NCBI GenBank assembly: GCA_013153825.1
Contig: JAADDP010000062.1
Span: 1 to 6,418 of the forward strand
Length of the DNA: 6,418 nucleotides
Source: Campylobacterota bacterium
Lineage (GTDB): Bacteria; Campylobacterota; Campylobacteria; Campylobacterales; Sulfurovaceae
Direction: 5' to 3'
The position numbers were made by a program, and so were the translations under genes. The notes below the pieces were generated by a model. The model did no database searches. It had not been told where the DNA came from and worked only from the letters and a program-made list of their open reading frames with translations. Within the stretch, counting starts at the first letter, position 1. Every line of letters starts with the position of its first letter. This document shows positions 1-5,791 of this stretch, in pieces.

Positions 1-9
1 ATTCTTTTT

Positions 10-759
10 TTATTGCACTCCAATTAAAGATATAAATCTTCCACTACAGCTTGTTTTTCTGTATGAAAAGAAGTTATGAAAATCACAATGGGTGCATATT
101 CCACTACTCTCTATATTCTCCATAGCTACACCAATCTCTACCATCTGGGCTATATTGACCTCTACAAGATTTAACATATACTTCCCACCTATTTTTGCCC
201 TACATGCTCCTCTATACCCTAAAAAGTGTTGTGCCACATTGAAATCTACCTCATAGCAACATCCACCAATTGATGGAGCAATACCAACCACTATATCCCT
301 TGGATTTGAGCCGAAATTCTCAACCATTCTCTCAATAGTCTTATATATAATTCGCTCTTTCGTCCCTCTCCAACCTGCATGTGTAGCACCAACAACCACA
401 TTTATAGGGTCGTAAATTAAAATGGGTAGACAGTCGGCAGTCAAGACACCTACCGATACCCCCCTCACATCTGTAATAAGGCTATCACAATCTCTAACTG
501 CACTTCTCCTATCTCTCCACCCTCTACTACCACTCTCATCTATAATTTCAATATTACTACCATGTATCTGGTCTGCAACCACAATATCCATATCCATAAA
601 TCTCTCTATACCCTCCCTATTTTTCAAAATTTGGGCAGTATCCTCCCCCGTATGGAGTGCTAGAGAGTTATCCAGAGCCTTCTCCTCATCTCTCTTTGTC
701 ACTATATGCTTTAGCTCTCTAAATTTGGAAAAAATTTTAAATCTGTAAATCTCACTCAA
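10..759 (-). CDS. pgeF: PgeF/YfiH-family zinc enzyme (purine nucleoside phosphorylase / peptidoglycan editing factor)
   Basis: The 249-residue product has all landmarks of the YfiH/PgeF (multicopper oxidase laccase-like, DUF152) family: DQIHGSN at residues 63-69, TADCLPI at 107-113, ATHAGWRG at 125-132 and GIAPSIGGCCYEV at 159-171. H66, C110 and H127 fit the three zinc ligands. Family members cleave purine nucleosides by phosphorolysis or deaminate adenosine; E. coli YfiH also helps keep peptidoglycan stem peptides correct. It is expected to be cytoplasmic. Length is normal for the family. The start is TTG at 757-759: an in-frame TAA lies only one codon upstream, no ATG occurs before the region around residue 55, and GAGAGGA (772-766) sits 6 bases upstream. 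It is transcribed away from tatB across a shared 118-base region. Family assignment is firm; the exact substrate is not shown by the sequence. Confidence 0.93.
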   Translation of the reverse strand: MSEIYRFKIFSKFRELKHIVTKRDEEKALDNSLALHTGEDTAQILKNREGIERFMDMDIVVADQIHGSNIEIIDESGSRGWRDRRSAVRDCDSLITDVRGVSVGVLTADCLPILIYDPINVVVGATHAGWRGTKERIIYKTIERMVENFGSNPRDIVVGIAPSIGGCCYEVDFNVAQHFLGYRGACRAKIGGKYMLNLVEVNIAQMVEIGVAMENIESSGICTHCDFHNFFSYRKTSCSGRFISLIGVQ

Positions 760-783
760 CTCTTATCCTCTCAACTCTATGAT

Positions 784-789
784 ATTATC
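784..789 (-). promoter_or_regulatory. Possible -10 element for pgeF
   Basis: On the minus strand GATAAT (789-784) matches five of six -10 consensus bases. It would start transcription near 777, giving a leader of about 18 bases that contains the GAGAGGA ribosome site. TATACA at 799-794 is an alternative. No clear -35 is visible, so this is a weak call. Confidence 0.35.
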
Positions 790-831
790 AGATTGTATAA
801 ATTTTTTATAAAATCTTTTAATGAAAATATA

Positions 832-846
832 TTTTTTTGCTAAAAT
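832..846 (+). promoter_or_regulatory. Promoter of the tatB-tatC-queA operon (extended -10)
   Basis: A T-tract (832-838) runs into TGC-TAAAAT: TG at 838-839 and the -10 hexamer at 841-846. Further T-runs at 802-807 and 816-819 are roughly helically spaced upstream. This is the architecture known for Campylobacter sigma-70 promoters, where T-rich periodicity and an extended -10 replace a conserved -35. Transcription would begin near 853, leaving a leader of about 25 bases that carries AAGGA (866-870) before the tatB ATG. Confidence 0.6.
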
Positions 847-877
847 TGCGATAATTGAAACTATTAAGGATTAATCT

Positions 878-1261
878 ATGTTTGGAATGGGTTTTACAGA
901 GATATTGATGATTGCAGTTGTAGCAATCATATTCTTGGGACCAGATAAGCTTCCAAGTGCAATGGTGAAGGTTGCACGATTTATAAAGGGCGTGAAGAGT
1001 GCCCTTACGGAGGCTAAGAGTGCAATAGATAAGGAGGTTCAGATATCTCAACTGAAGGAGGAGGCTCTAAGCTATAAGGAGAAGCTCGAGGAGGCTACAA
1101 ATGAGCTGAAGGGGTTTAAGAACTTCAACCAGATGGGGGTAGATGAGGCTATAGAGAAGATTGCAAACTCGACACCTCCCCAGCAGAGTGCAACTCAGGT
1201 AGAGCCTAAACAGAGTCAGGAGATTCTACTTAAGAGGAGAGAGGAGAGTAGAGATGTTTGA
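878..1261 (+). CDS. tatB: Twin-arginine translocase subunit TatB
   Basis: TatB is a single-pass inner-membrane protein that, with TatC, binds twin-arginine signal peptides and recruits TatA so that folded, often cofactor-bearing, proteins are exported. The 127 residues begin MFGMGFTEIL with the conserved glutamate at position 8, then a membrane helix (about 5-20), the GP hinge at 21-22 and LP at 25-26. A long charged amphipathic and coiled-coil stretch (about 27-80) and a polar tail follow. The lack of the TatA FG motif after the hinge, the long tail and the position next to tatC all favour TatB over TatA. AAGGA lies 7 bases before the ATG. The last 8 bases overlap tatC. The same tatB-tatC-queA order is known from Campylobacter and Helicobacter. 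No separate tatA is in the window. Confidence 0.93.
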   Translation: MFGMGFTEILMIAVVAIIFLGPDKLPSAMVKVARFIKGVKSALTEAKSAIDKEVQISQLKEEALSYKEKLEEATNELKGFKNFNQMGVDEAIEKIANSTPPQQSATQVEPKQSQEILLKRREESRDV

Positions 1262-2006
1262 TGACTTAAAACCACACTTAGTAGAGCTTAGAAAACGACT
1301 AGCAATATCTTTTGGAGTTGTAATTCTATTTGCTTTTATCGCATTTGGATTTAGTAAACAGATTATTGAGTTTACAAAGAGTCCGCTTATAGGTGTTGTT
1401 GGTGGAGACCCATTTATAGGGGGTATAGGGATTTTCTTTACAGCCCTCAAGATATCTATCTTTACAGGTTTTCTACTAGCTCTACCCGTAGTATTCTACC
1501 AGATATGGGCATTTATTGCCCCTGGATTATATGAGCATGAGAAGAGATATGTAATCCCATTTGTATCTATATCTACAATCATGTTTCTAGTGGGGACGGC
1601 CTTCGCCTATTTTGTGGTTATCCCCTTTGGGTTTCAGTTTCTATGGATGTTCGCAGGAAATGTGGTAAACTTTCTACAGACTCTAGATGAGTATATAGGT
1701 ATCTTCACTAAAATCCTATTTGGGTTTGGGGTAGCATTTGAGCTTCCCGTAATTCTATTCTTTTTAGGATTTCTGGGACTTATTGATGATAAGAACCTCA
1801 AAGATTTTTTCGGTTATGCAGTCCTTATTAGCTTTGTATTTGCAGCCCTATTGACCCCTCCAGATGTGATTACCCAGATATTGATGGCTGGGCCTCTCGT
1901 ACTACTATATATAATATCTATATATGTTGTGAGAATGGTAAATCCATATAGAAGAGATGATGAGGATGATAATTCAGCAACTCCACCAAAAGAGCTTACT
2001 AAATGA
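1254..2006 (+). CDS. tatC: Twin-arginine translocase subunit TatC
   Basis: TatC is the multi-spanning receptor of the Tat export pathway; it recognises the twin-arginine motif at the cytoplasmic face. The 250 residues show the N-terminal HLVELRKRL motif (8-16), the signature FYQIWAFIAPGLYEHEKR (81-98) with E96 at the position of E. coli E103, and FGVAFELPV (158-166) with E163 matching E. coli E170. Hydrophobic segments near 17-37, 66-90, 103-124, 150-172, 185-200 and 207-226 give the expected six helices. The tail after 231 is hydrophilic and acidic. The ATG lies inside the end of tatB (8-base overlap) with purine-rich GGAG-type sequence just upstream, so the two are translated together. Its last four bases overlap the queA start. 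Length is typical. Confidence 0.97.
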   Translation: MFDDLKPHLVELRKRLAISFGVVILFAFIAFGFSKQIIEFTKSPLIGVVGGDPFIGGIGIFFTALKISIFTGFLLALPVVFYQIWAFIAPGLYEHEKRYVIPFVSISTIMFLVGTAFAYFVVIPFGFQFLWMFAGNVVNFLQTLDEYIGIFTKILFGFGVAFELPVILFFLGFLGLIDDKNLKDFFGYAVLISFVFAALLTPPDVITQILMAGPLVLLYIISIYVVRMVNPYRRDDEDDNSATPPKELTK

Positions 2007-3025
2007 TAGATGTCGATTTGCTAACTAGCAGTTACGACTACACTCTACCAAAATCTCAGATAGCAAAATATCCCGTAACCCCTCGGGATAGTGCTAAACT
2101 TCTAATCTACAATAGAGCTGATGATACCATAACCCATGCCACCTTTAGGGATATATTGGAGTTTCTCCCCCCATGCGATGTTGTGATAAATGATACGAGG
2201 GTAATAAAGGCTCGTATATTTGGAAAGAAGGAGAGTGGAGGGGAGGTTGAGCTACTCCTAAATAGACCTCTAATTGATAGTAGATTTCTTGTTCTAATTA
2301 GGGGTAGAGTCAGAGAGGGTGTGATACTACAATTTGCTATGGGGTTGACTGCTGAGGTCTTGAAGTTAAATAGCGATGGCTCTAGGGAGGTTATCTTTCA
2401 TAGAGATGGTGCAGTTTTAGAGTTTCCAGAGCTTGTAGAGCTTTTAGATGAGATTGGACACATTCCACTACCTCCATATATGGAGAGGAGTGATATTGAG
2501 GAGGATAGTAGAGACTACCAGACAATATTTGCCAAACATAGTGGAGCTGTAGCCTCTCCAACTGCCTCTCTCCATTTTACAGAGGAGCTATTTAGCAGTT
2601 TGAGGAGTAGGCATAATATATATAGTATAACGCTACATATCGGTGCTGGTACATTTCAGCCTGTTAAGAGTGAGAATATTCTGGAACATCAGATGCACTC
2701 TGAACTATTCTCAATACCTAGAGATAGCCTTGAGCTTCTCAAGAGTGATAGGGATATATTGGCAGTCGGCACAACAGTTACCAGAACAGTTGAGTACTTT
2801 ATCCGTACAGGTATATCAGATGGGGAGTGTAACCTATTTCTAAACCCAACCAATAGACCAGAGAGGGTCAACTATCTATTGACAAATTTTCACCTCCCTA
2901 AGAGTACACTTATTATGTTAGTATCCAGTTTTATAGGTAGGGAGAGGACTCTGGAGATATATCGGGAGGCGGTAGAGTCTGGATATAGATTTTTCTCCTA
3001 TGGGGATGCGATGTTGATAATCTAA
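2003..3025 (+). CDS. queA: S-adenosylmethionine:tRNA ribosyltransferase-isomerase QueA
   Basis: QueA transfers and isomerises the ribosyl group of S-adenosylmethionine onto 7-aminomethyl-7-deazaguanine in tRNA to give epoxyqueuosine, the penultimate step of queuosine synthesis at wobble position 34 of GUN tRNAs. The 340 residues hold the family blocks YDYTLPKSQIAKYP (11-24), VVINDTRVIKARI (60-72), GHIPLPPYM (152-160), HSGAVASPTASLHFT (179-193), LHIGAGTFQPV (211-221), H229-H232 within EHQMHSE, and LLTNFHLPKSTLIMLV (292-307). Length and order are normal. The start ATG overlaps the tatC stop as ATGA and no good ribosome site precedes it, so translation probably depends on coupling to tatC. The stop codon overlaps that of the convergent small gene on the minus strand. 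Other queuosine genes are not in the window. Confidence 0.97.
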   Translation: MIDVDLLTSSYDYTLPKSQIAKYPVTPRDSAKLLIYNRADDTITHATFRDILEFLPPCDVVINDTRVIKARIFGKKESGGEVELLLNRPLIDSRFLVLIRGRVREGVILQFAMGLTAEVLKLNSDGSREVIFHRDGAVLEFPELVELLDEIGHIPLPPYMERSDIEEDSRDYQTIFAKHSGAVASPTASLHFTEELFSSLRSRHNIYSITLHIGAGTFQPVKSENILEHQMHSELFSIPRDSLELLKSDRDILAVGTTVTRTVEYFIRTGISDGECNLFLNPTNRPERVNYLLTNFHLPKSTLIMLVSSFIGRERTLEIYREAVESGYRFFSYGDAMLII

Positions 3026-3207
3026 AATCTCAGGAATATGCCGATAGATATCGAGAGAGCTATAGTTATCACAATAAGGAGTCTCCTCTCCAACCCATCT
3101 GAGATATCCATATGCTTTTTTATAAAATCTACAATTAACATAGATGGGTAGAGCATAAAGAAGAGCATCACAATTGAGAATACAAGGGTTATAACTAAAT
3201 CTACCAC
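3022..3207 (-). CDS. Small two-helix membrane protein of unknown function
   Basis: The 61-residue product is almost wholly membrane: a hydrophobic helix at about 3-27, a short charged loop KKHMDISDGLERR (30-42) and a second helix at about 43-59. I do not recognise a family. The reading frame is supported by context. It starts GTG only 2 bases after the stop of the preceding gene, and GGAG (3218-3215) sits 7 bases before the GTG, inside that gene's last codons. It is the last gene of the lipoprotein-nadB-periplasmic protein operon. Its TAG overlaps the queA TAA by four bases on the other strand, and no terminator separates the two operons. It may act with the upstream anchored protein, but this is inferred only from adjacency. 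Confidence 0.7.
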   Translation of the reverse strand: MVDLVITLVFSIVMLFFMLYPSMLIVDFIKKHMDISDGLERRLLIVITIALSISIGIFLRF

Positions 3208-3209
3208 GT

Positions 3210-3578
3210 CTATACTCCGTAAAACTTTCGTAGAAACTCTCTATCCATATCGCTTCTGATTGGTATCTTTGCTACAGTTCCATTACTATCAAATATTATT
3301 AGAGTCTCTCCATCAACCTTTAAATGCTCTCTACCCCACTCTCTCTCTAGAGCCTCAAGTCTATGGAAAACCTCCAGATTATCTGGTTTCTCCTTAAATG
3401 AGCTATCTGCTCTACTAACTATCTCCAATCCACCAAATCGCTTCTCCAGATAGTATGGTGAGTATAGCTTGATATCTCTATATATTGGTGCTTTTGGTGA
3501 GGGCTTTGCCTCATTATAGGCGTTGAAGCTGAGCAGTATAAATAGTAGTGCTATAGCTATAAATAGACTATTTTTCAT
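3210..3578 (-). CDS. Signal-anchored periplasmic protein of unknown function
   Basis: The 122-residue product begins MKNSLF followed by an uncharged hydrophobic stretch to about residue 18, i.e. a Sec signal peptide or anchor. FNA (18-20) could be a cleavage site, but retention as an anchor is equally possible. The rest (21-122) is soluble, with a proline-rich start (PSPKAP 26-31), a PYYLEKRFGG stretch (41-50), a charged helical part around 67-85 and a probable beta-hairpin at 86-107 (KVDGETLIIF...GTVAKIPI). It has no cysteines or catalytic motif I can name. AAGGA lies 5 bases before the ATG. It begins 9 bases after nadB ends and is followed after 2 bases by the two-helix protein, so all are probably co-transcribed. 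It is likely exported, by its N-terminus; its role is unknown. Confidence 0.78.
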   Translation of the reverse strand: MKNSLFIAIALLFILLSFNAYNEAKPSPKAPIYRDIKLYSPYYLEKRFGGLEIVSRADSSFKEKPDNLEVFHRLEALEREWGREHLKVDGETLIIFDSNGTVAKIPIRSDMDREFLRKFYGV

Positions 3579-3587
3579 ATAAATCCT

Positions 3588-5033
3588 TTAACTTATAATA
3601 TAGTGTGTTCCGAGAGACTCCTCCCGTTTAAGTGCAGACTCAACTATTGCAGATGCAGTATTTAATCTAAGCTCTAGTAGTCGTCCAATATCTCTATTCT
3701 TCATATCATATATGATATTCTTGGCCTTTAGTAGACCCCTTTTTGTTCTTATAATTCCAACATCCTCCCACATTATCTCTCTAAGTCTTCTCTTATACTC
3801 TCTATCCTTGCCATGGTGTATAATCTTCTTATACTCCTTATCAAAAATTGGTTTTTTAAATTTAGATGACTCCTTACCCAATATGTGAGATACAGCTCTC
3901 TTTGCAAAGACTACCCCCTCAAGGAGTGAATTTGATGCCAATCTATTTGCCCCATGGACACCCGTATTTCCAGCCTCTCCAACAACATATAGGTTCTCTA
4001 TCCCCTCAACCTTCCCATCTAGGTCACTCTTGATTCCTCCAATCGCATAGTGGAAAGCTGGAGATATTGGAACTCTATCCTCTGGGAGTCTATATCCTAG
4101 GGAGTGGAACGTCTTTGTGATGTTTGGAAATCTCTCTCTAAACCAATCCCTCTTAAACATACTAAAATCTAGATATACACCCTTATTTGTCTCCTTTTTA
4201 TGGGTAAAAATGGCTCTTGAGACAACATCTCTCGTTGCCAACTCCCCCCTCTTATCATAGTCGAATAGAAATCTATACCCATCATCATCTACGACAGATG
4301 CACCCTCCCCTCTGAGAGCCTCAGTTAGTAGAAGTTTTCTAGCAAATGGGCTATCTACAAATACAGTTGGGTGAAACTGCATCATCTCCATATCAGATAG
4401 CGTTATACCCTTCTCAACACATATCCCATGTATATCTGCAGATACAGTTCTAGAGTTTGTATTATATTGGTATAGAGAGCCTACACCTCCACTTGCTATT
4501 ATTGTATCTTTTGCATATATCGTAACAGGTTCATAGTTTACAAGAGCCTTTACACCATAACATCTCCCATCCTCAATTAGGAGGTCATACACTAGGGTAT
4601 TCCTCTGGAGTTTATGTGGATTATTACTCATTAAAAAGTAGTGCATATATCTACCTGTAGCATCCCCTCCAGCATGTAGAATTCTCTCTCTTGAGTGTCC
4701 AGCCTCTTTTGTATATAGGAGATTTCCATCTCCATCTCTATCAAAGTTCATGCCCCTCTCTATCATATCTCTTGTGGTATCTAGTGAGGTTCTACTCAAT
4801 ATATCTACAGCCTCTCTTCTATTATGAAATGCTCCGGCCTTAACTGTATCCTCAACATGAGCCTCTATATCATCTCTATCTAGTGCCGTTACAACTCCAC
4901 CTTGTGCATAGAATGTGTTACACTCCCACGGTATATCTTTACAGACGACAAGCACACTCTTGCTCTTTGGGAGGTTCATAGCTGAATATAATCCAGCCAC
5001 CCCTGCCCCTATTATTAAAACATCATATCTCAT
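3588..5033 (-). CDS. nadB: L-aspartate oxidase NadB
   Basis: NadB is a cytoplasmic FAD enzyme that oxidises L-aspartate to iminoaspartate, which NadA condenses with dihydroxyacetone phosphate to quinolinate for NAD synthesis. It can pass electrons to oxygen or fumarate. The 481 residues show the dinucleotide fold GAGVAGL (9-15), FYAQGG (41-46), the substrate loop HSRERILHAGGDATGR (113-128), MQFHPT (218-223), ELATRDVV (264-271), HYAIGG (328-333) and GEAGNTGVHGANRLASNSLLE (two parts, 353-362 and 363-372). H221, R268, H328 and R364 correspond to the E. coli active-site residues H244, R290, H351 and R386. The C-terminal helical domain is short, and the usual ESRG-HY motif reads ESLGTHY (473-479). 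The ATG overlaps the stop of a small lipoprotein gene (ATGA), with AGGA 8 bases upstream. nadA and nadC are not in the window. Confidence 0.97.
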   Translation of the reverse strand: MRYDVLIIGAGVAGLYSAMNLPKSKSVLVVCKDIPWECNTFYAQGGVVTALDRDDIEAHVEDTVKAGAFHNRREAVDILSRTSLDTTRDMIERGMNFDRDGDGNLLYTKEAGHSRERILHAGGDATGRYMHYFLMSNNPHKLQRNTLVYDLLIEDGRCYGVKALVNYEPVTIYAKDTIIASGGVGSLYQYNTNSRTVSADIHGICVEKGITLSDMEMMQFHPTVFVDSPFARKLLLTEALRGEGASVVDDDGYRFLFDYDKRGELATRDVVSRAIFTHKKETNKGVYLDFSMFKRDWFRERFPNITKTFHSLGYRLPEDRVPISPAFHYAIGGIKSDLDGKVEGIENLYVVGEAGNTGVHGANRLASNSLLEGVVFAKRAVSHILGKESSKFKKPIFDKEYKKIIHHGKDREYKRRLREIMWEDVGIIRTKRGLLKAKNIIYDMKNRDIGRLLELRLNTASAIVESALKREESLGTHYIIS

Positions 5034-5137
5034 ATTCTCTTTCCTGAACTGCTAATATTTGTATCTACCCAGTATGGGTCGCTCTTAAATCCACACCCAT
5101 TTAAAAATAACAAGCTAAAAGCTGTTATAATCAGCAT
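5030..5137 (-). CDS. Very small LptM-like lipoprotein upstream of nadB
   Basis: A 35-codon frame encodes MLIITAFSLLFLNGC followed by GFKSDPYWVDTN and a short polar tail. A hydrophobic signal stretch ending in the lipobox LNGC places the lipidated cysteine at residue 15. The C-G-x-K-x-x-x-Y pattern after it resembles the short lipoprotein-attachment family that includes E. coli LptM/YifL (CGLKGPLY), an outer-membrane helper of LptD assembly. Its TGA overlaps the nadB ATG by four bases, which argues strongly for a translated gene in the nadB operon. The start is uncertain. ATG at 5137-5135 gives a compact signal peptide but has no ribosome site. ATG at 5167-5165 adds ten residues, has GGGAGG (5181-5176) 8 bases upstream, and would overlap the opposing gene by 30 bases. 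Neither version has the usual basic residues at its N-terminus. Confidence 0.62.
   Translation of the reverse strand: MLIITAFSLLFLNGCGFKSDPYWVDTNISSSGKRI
5123..5131 (+). promoter_or_regulatory. Extended -10 promoter of the dciA-like gene; predicted leaderless start
   Basis: TGT-TATAAT is a perfect extended -10 (TG 5123-5124, hexamer 5126-5131). Seven bases past its last T is 5138, the A of the downstream ATG. The predicted transcript therefore has no leader, which agrees with the lack of any Shine-Dalgarno-like sequence before that ATG. The -35 region is only A-rich. The element lies inside the signal-peptide codons of the opposing lipoprotein gene. Confidence 0.6.
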
Positions 5138-5590
5138 ATGAAAAGAGCCAATCTCATAATTGAACATATCAAACGCCTCCCTCAATTTAAAGTGATGAAC
5201 CAATACTACTGCTGTAAAAGGTTTGTATCCCTACTCAACCCAAGGCTTCAGGCAGGGATAGCATACTCATACTTAAGAGATGAGAAGCTATTTCTCGCTC
5301 TATCCCACCCTGGGTATAAGATGGAGCTTAATTCTAAGATAGATTCCTTAAAATCCTTTTTAAGCGAAGTGAGAGATATTGATGAGAGGTGTAAAAACTT
5401 TAAAGCGAGTAAAATTGTTATTGTGAACTCTAAACTTAGAAGTGTTAGAGATTTGGAGGCTAAGAGTATAGATTCGGCTATCCACTATCCAGAGAGAGCT
5501 ACGGGGAACTTTGATATCAATACAGATGATGAGGATTTGAGAGCTATCTTTGAGAGGATTAAAGTGGTCATCTCTAAGAATGCCAAGTAG
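5138..5590 (+). CDS. DUF721/DciA-family protein, probable replicative helicase loader
   Basis: The 150-residue product matches, from memory, the Campylobacterota version of DUF721. It has an N-terminal helical stretch (ANLIIEHIKRLPQF 4-17), a cysteine-lysine stretch (YCCKRFVSLL 24-33), the core LFLALSHPGYKMELN (51-65), a hydrophobic strand KIVIVNS (92-98), YPERATGNFDI (117-127) and a final helix LRAIFERIKVVI (134-145). DUF721 proteins include DciA, the ancestral loader of the DnaB helicase in bacteria without DnaC. The Campylobacterota members are divergent, so function is inferred from family. It is expected to be soluble and cytoplasmic. The ATG at 5138 has no ribosome site but an ideally placed extended -10, and the start fits the family's usual N-terminus. 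It stands alone on its strand, with its start codon back to back with that of the lipoprotein gene. Confidence 0.75.
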   Translation: MKRANLIIEHIKRLPQFKVMNQYYCCKRFVSLLNPRLQAGIAYSYLRDEKLFLALSHPGYKMELNSKIDSLKSFLSEVRDIDERCKNFKASKIVIVNSKLRSVRDLEAKSIDSAIHYPERATGNFDINTDDEDLRAIFERIKVVISKNAK

Positions 5591-5612
5591 ATTAAAATGT
5601 AGCATAACTTCT

Positions 5613-5642
5613 ATTATAGCTTAAAAATATCCACTTTTTCAA
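5613..5642 (-). promoter_or_regulatory. Minus-strand promoter-like sequence facing the dciA-like gene
   Basis: On the minus strand TTGAAA (5642-5637, five of six -35 bases) is followed after 18 bases by a perfect TATAAT (5618-5613). Transcription would start near 5606 and run antisense into the 3' end of the dciA-like gene. No convincing minus-strand gene lies there. The match could be chance in AT-rich sequence. Confidence 0.35.
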
Positions 5643-5689
5643 CTCTCATCAATTGAGAAGAGATTACAATTATCTTAAAATTTGAGTCG

Positions 5690-5707
5690 GTTTAAATGGA
5701 TTTAAAC
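5690..5707. repeat. Perfect 7-base inverted repeat upstream of the PAS gene promoter
   Basis: GTTTAAA-TGGA-TTTAAAC: two exact arms of seven bases around a four-base spacer, with a flanking G-T pair possible. Its centre lies about 52 bases before the -10 hexamer of the PAS gene, where an activator might bind. It could instead form a weak AU-rich hairpin followed by CTTTT, a poor terminator for the gene upstream. Confidence 0.4.
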
Positions 5708-5747
5708 TTTTAAAAAAAGATTAAATTAAATTACTATTTAGGATTTT

Positions 5748-5753
5748 TATAAT
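5748..5753 (+). promoter_or_regulatory. Promoter -10 of the PAS gene pair
   Basis: A perfect TATAAT preceded by five Ts and AT-rich sequence, without a clear -35. Transcription would start near 5760, giving a leader of about 32 bases that includes AAAGGA (5781-5786) before the GTG start. It presumably also serves the gene beginning at 6206. Confidence 0.5.
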
Positions 5754-5791
5754 AAAGTTATCTTGATAGATTGTAGAATTAAAGGAATATT

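Larger units (their letters stand above)
5591..5791. other. AT-rich intergenic region between dciA-like gene and PAS gene
   Basis: This 201-base gap contains no frame I can support as a gene. It holds a minus-strand promoter-like pair (5613-5642), a perfect 7-base inverted repeat (5690-5707) and the TATAAT promoter of the PAS gene (5748-5753). A hairpin at 5601-5621 (stem of 3 plus 4 pairs with a bulged A) follows dciA but lacks a T-tract, so I do not call it a terminator. Confidence 0.7.

Noticed and set aside
422..748. Plus-strand open frame of 108 codons opposite pgeF
   Set aside because: It is antisense to a clear PgeF gene, has a low-complexity Ser/Leu/Ile composition caused by the opposite codons, and has no ribosome site or family motif.
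818..1051. Minus-strand open frame of 77 codons opposite the tatB start
   Set aside because: It lies antisense to TatB's conserved helix and its upstream promoter. Its cysteine- and histidine-rich composition is an artefact of the reverse frame.
878..1261. Assignment as TatA instead of TatB
   Set aside because: The TatA FG motif after the hinge is absent, the E8 position and long charged tail match TatB, and the gene directly precedes tatC.
1226..1450. Minus-strand open frame of 74 codons opposite the tatB-tatC junction
   Set aside because: It is antisense to two well supported genes and shows no motif or ribosome site.
2643..2871. Short open frames in other frames within queA
   Set aside because: They lie in the conserved C-terminal half of QueA and have no independent support.
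3042..3053. CGATA-GA-TATCG inverted repeat near the convergent gene ends as a terminator
   Set aside because: The two-base spacer is too small for a hairpin loop, no T-tract follows, and it is inside coding sequence.
5067..5079. Inverted repeat ACCCA-GTA-TGGGT upstream of nadB as an operator
   Set aside because: It lies within the Asp-Pro-Tyr-Trp-Val codons of the small lipoprotein, the arms are only five bases, and no known NAD regulator site fits.
5360..5605. Minus-strand open frame of 81 codons opposite the dciA-like gene
   Set aside because: Its ATG falls near a predicted minus-strand transcript start, which made me look twice. The peptide has no recognisable feature and is fully antisense to a family-supported gene, so only the promoter is reported.
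5601..5621. Hairpin AGCATAA/TTATAGCT after the dciA-like gene as a terminator
   Set aside because: The stem is AT-rich and bulged, and it is followed by an A-run rather than a T-run on the plus strand.
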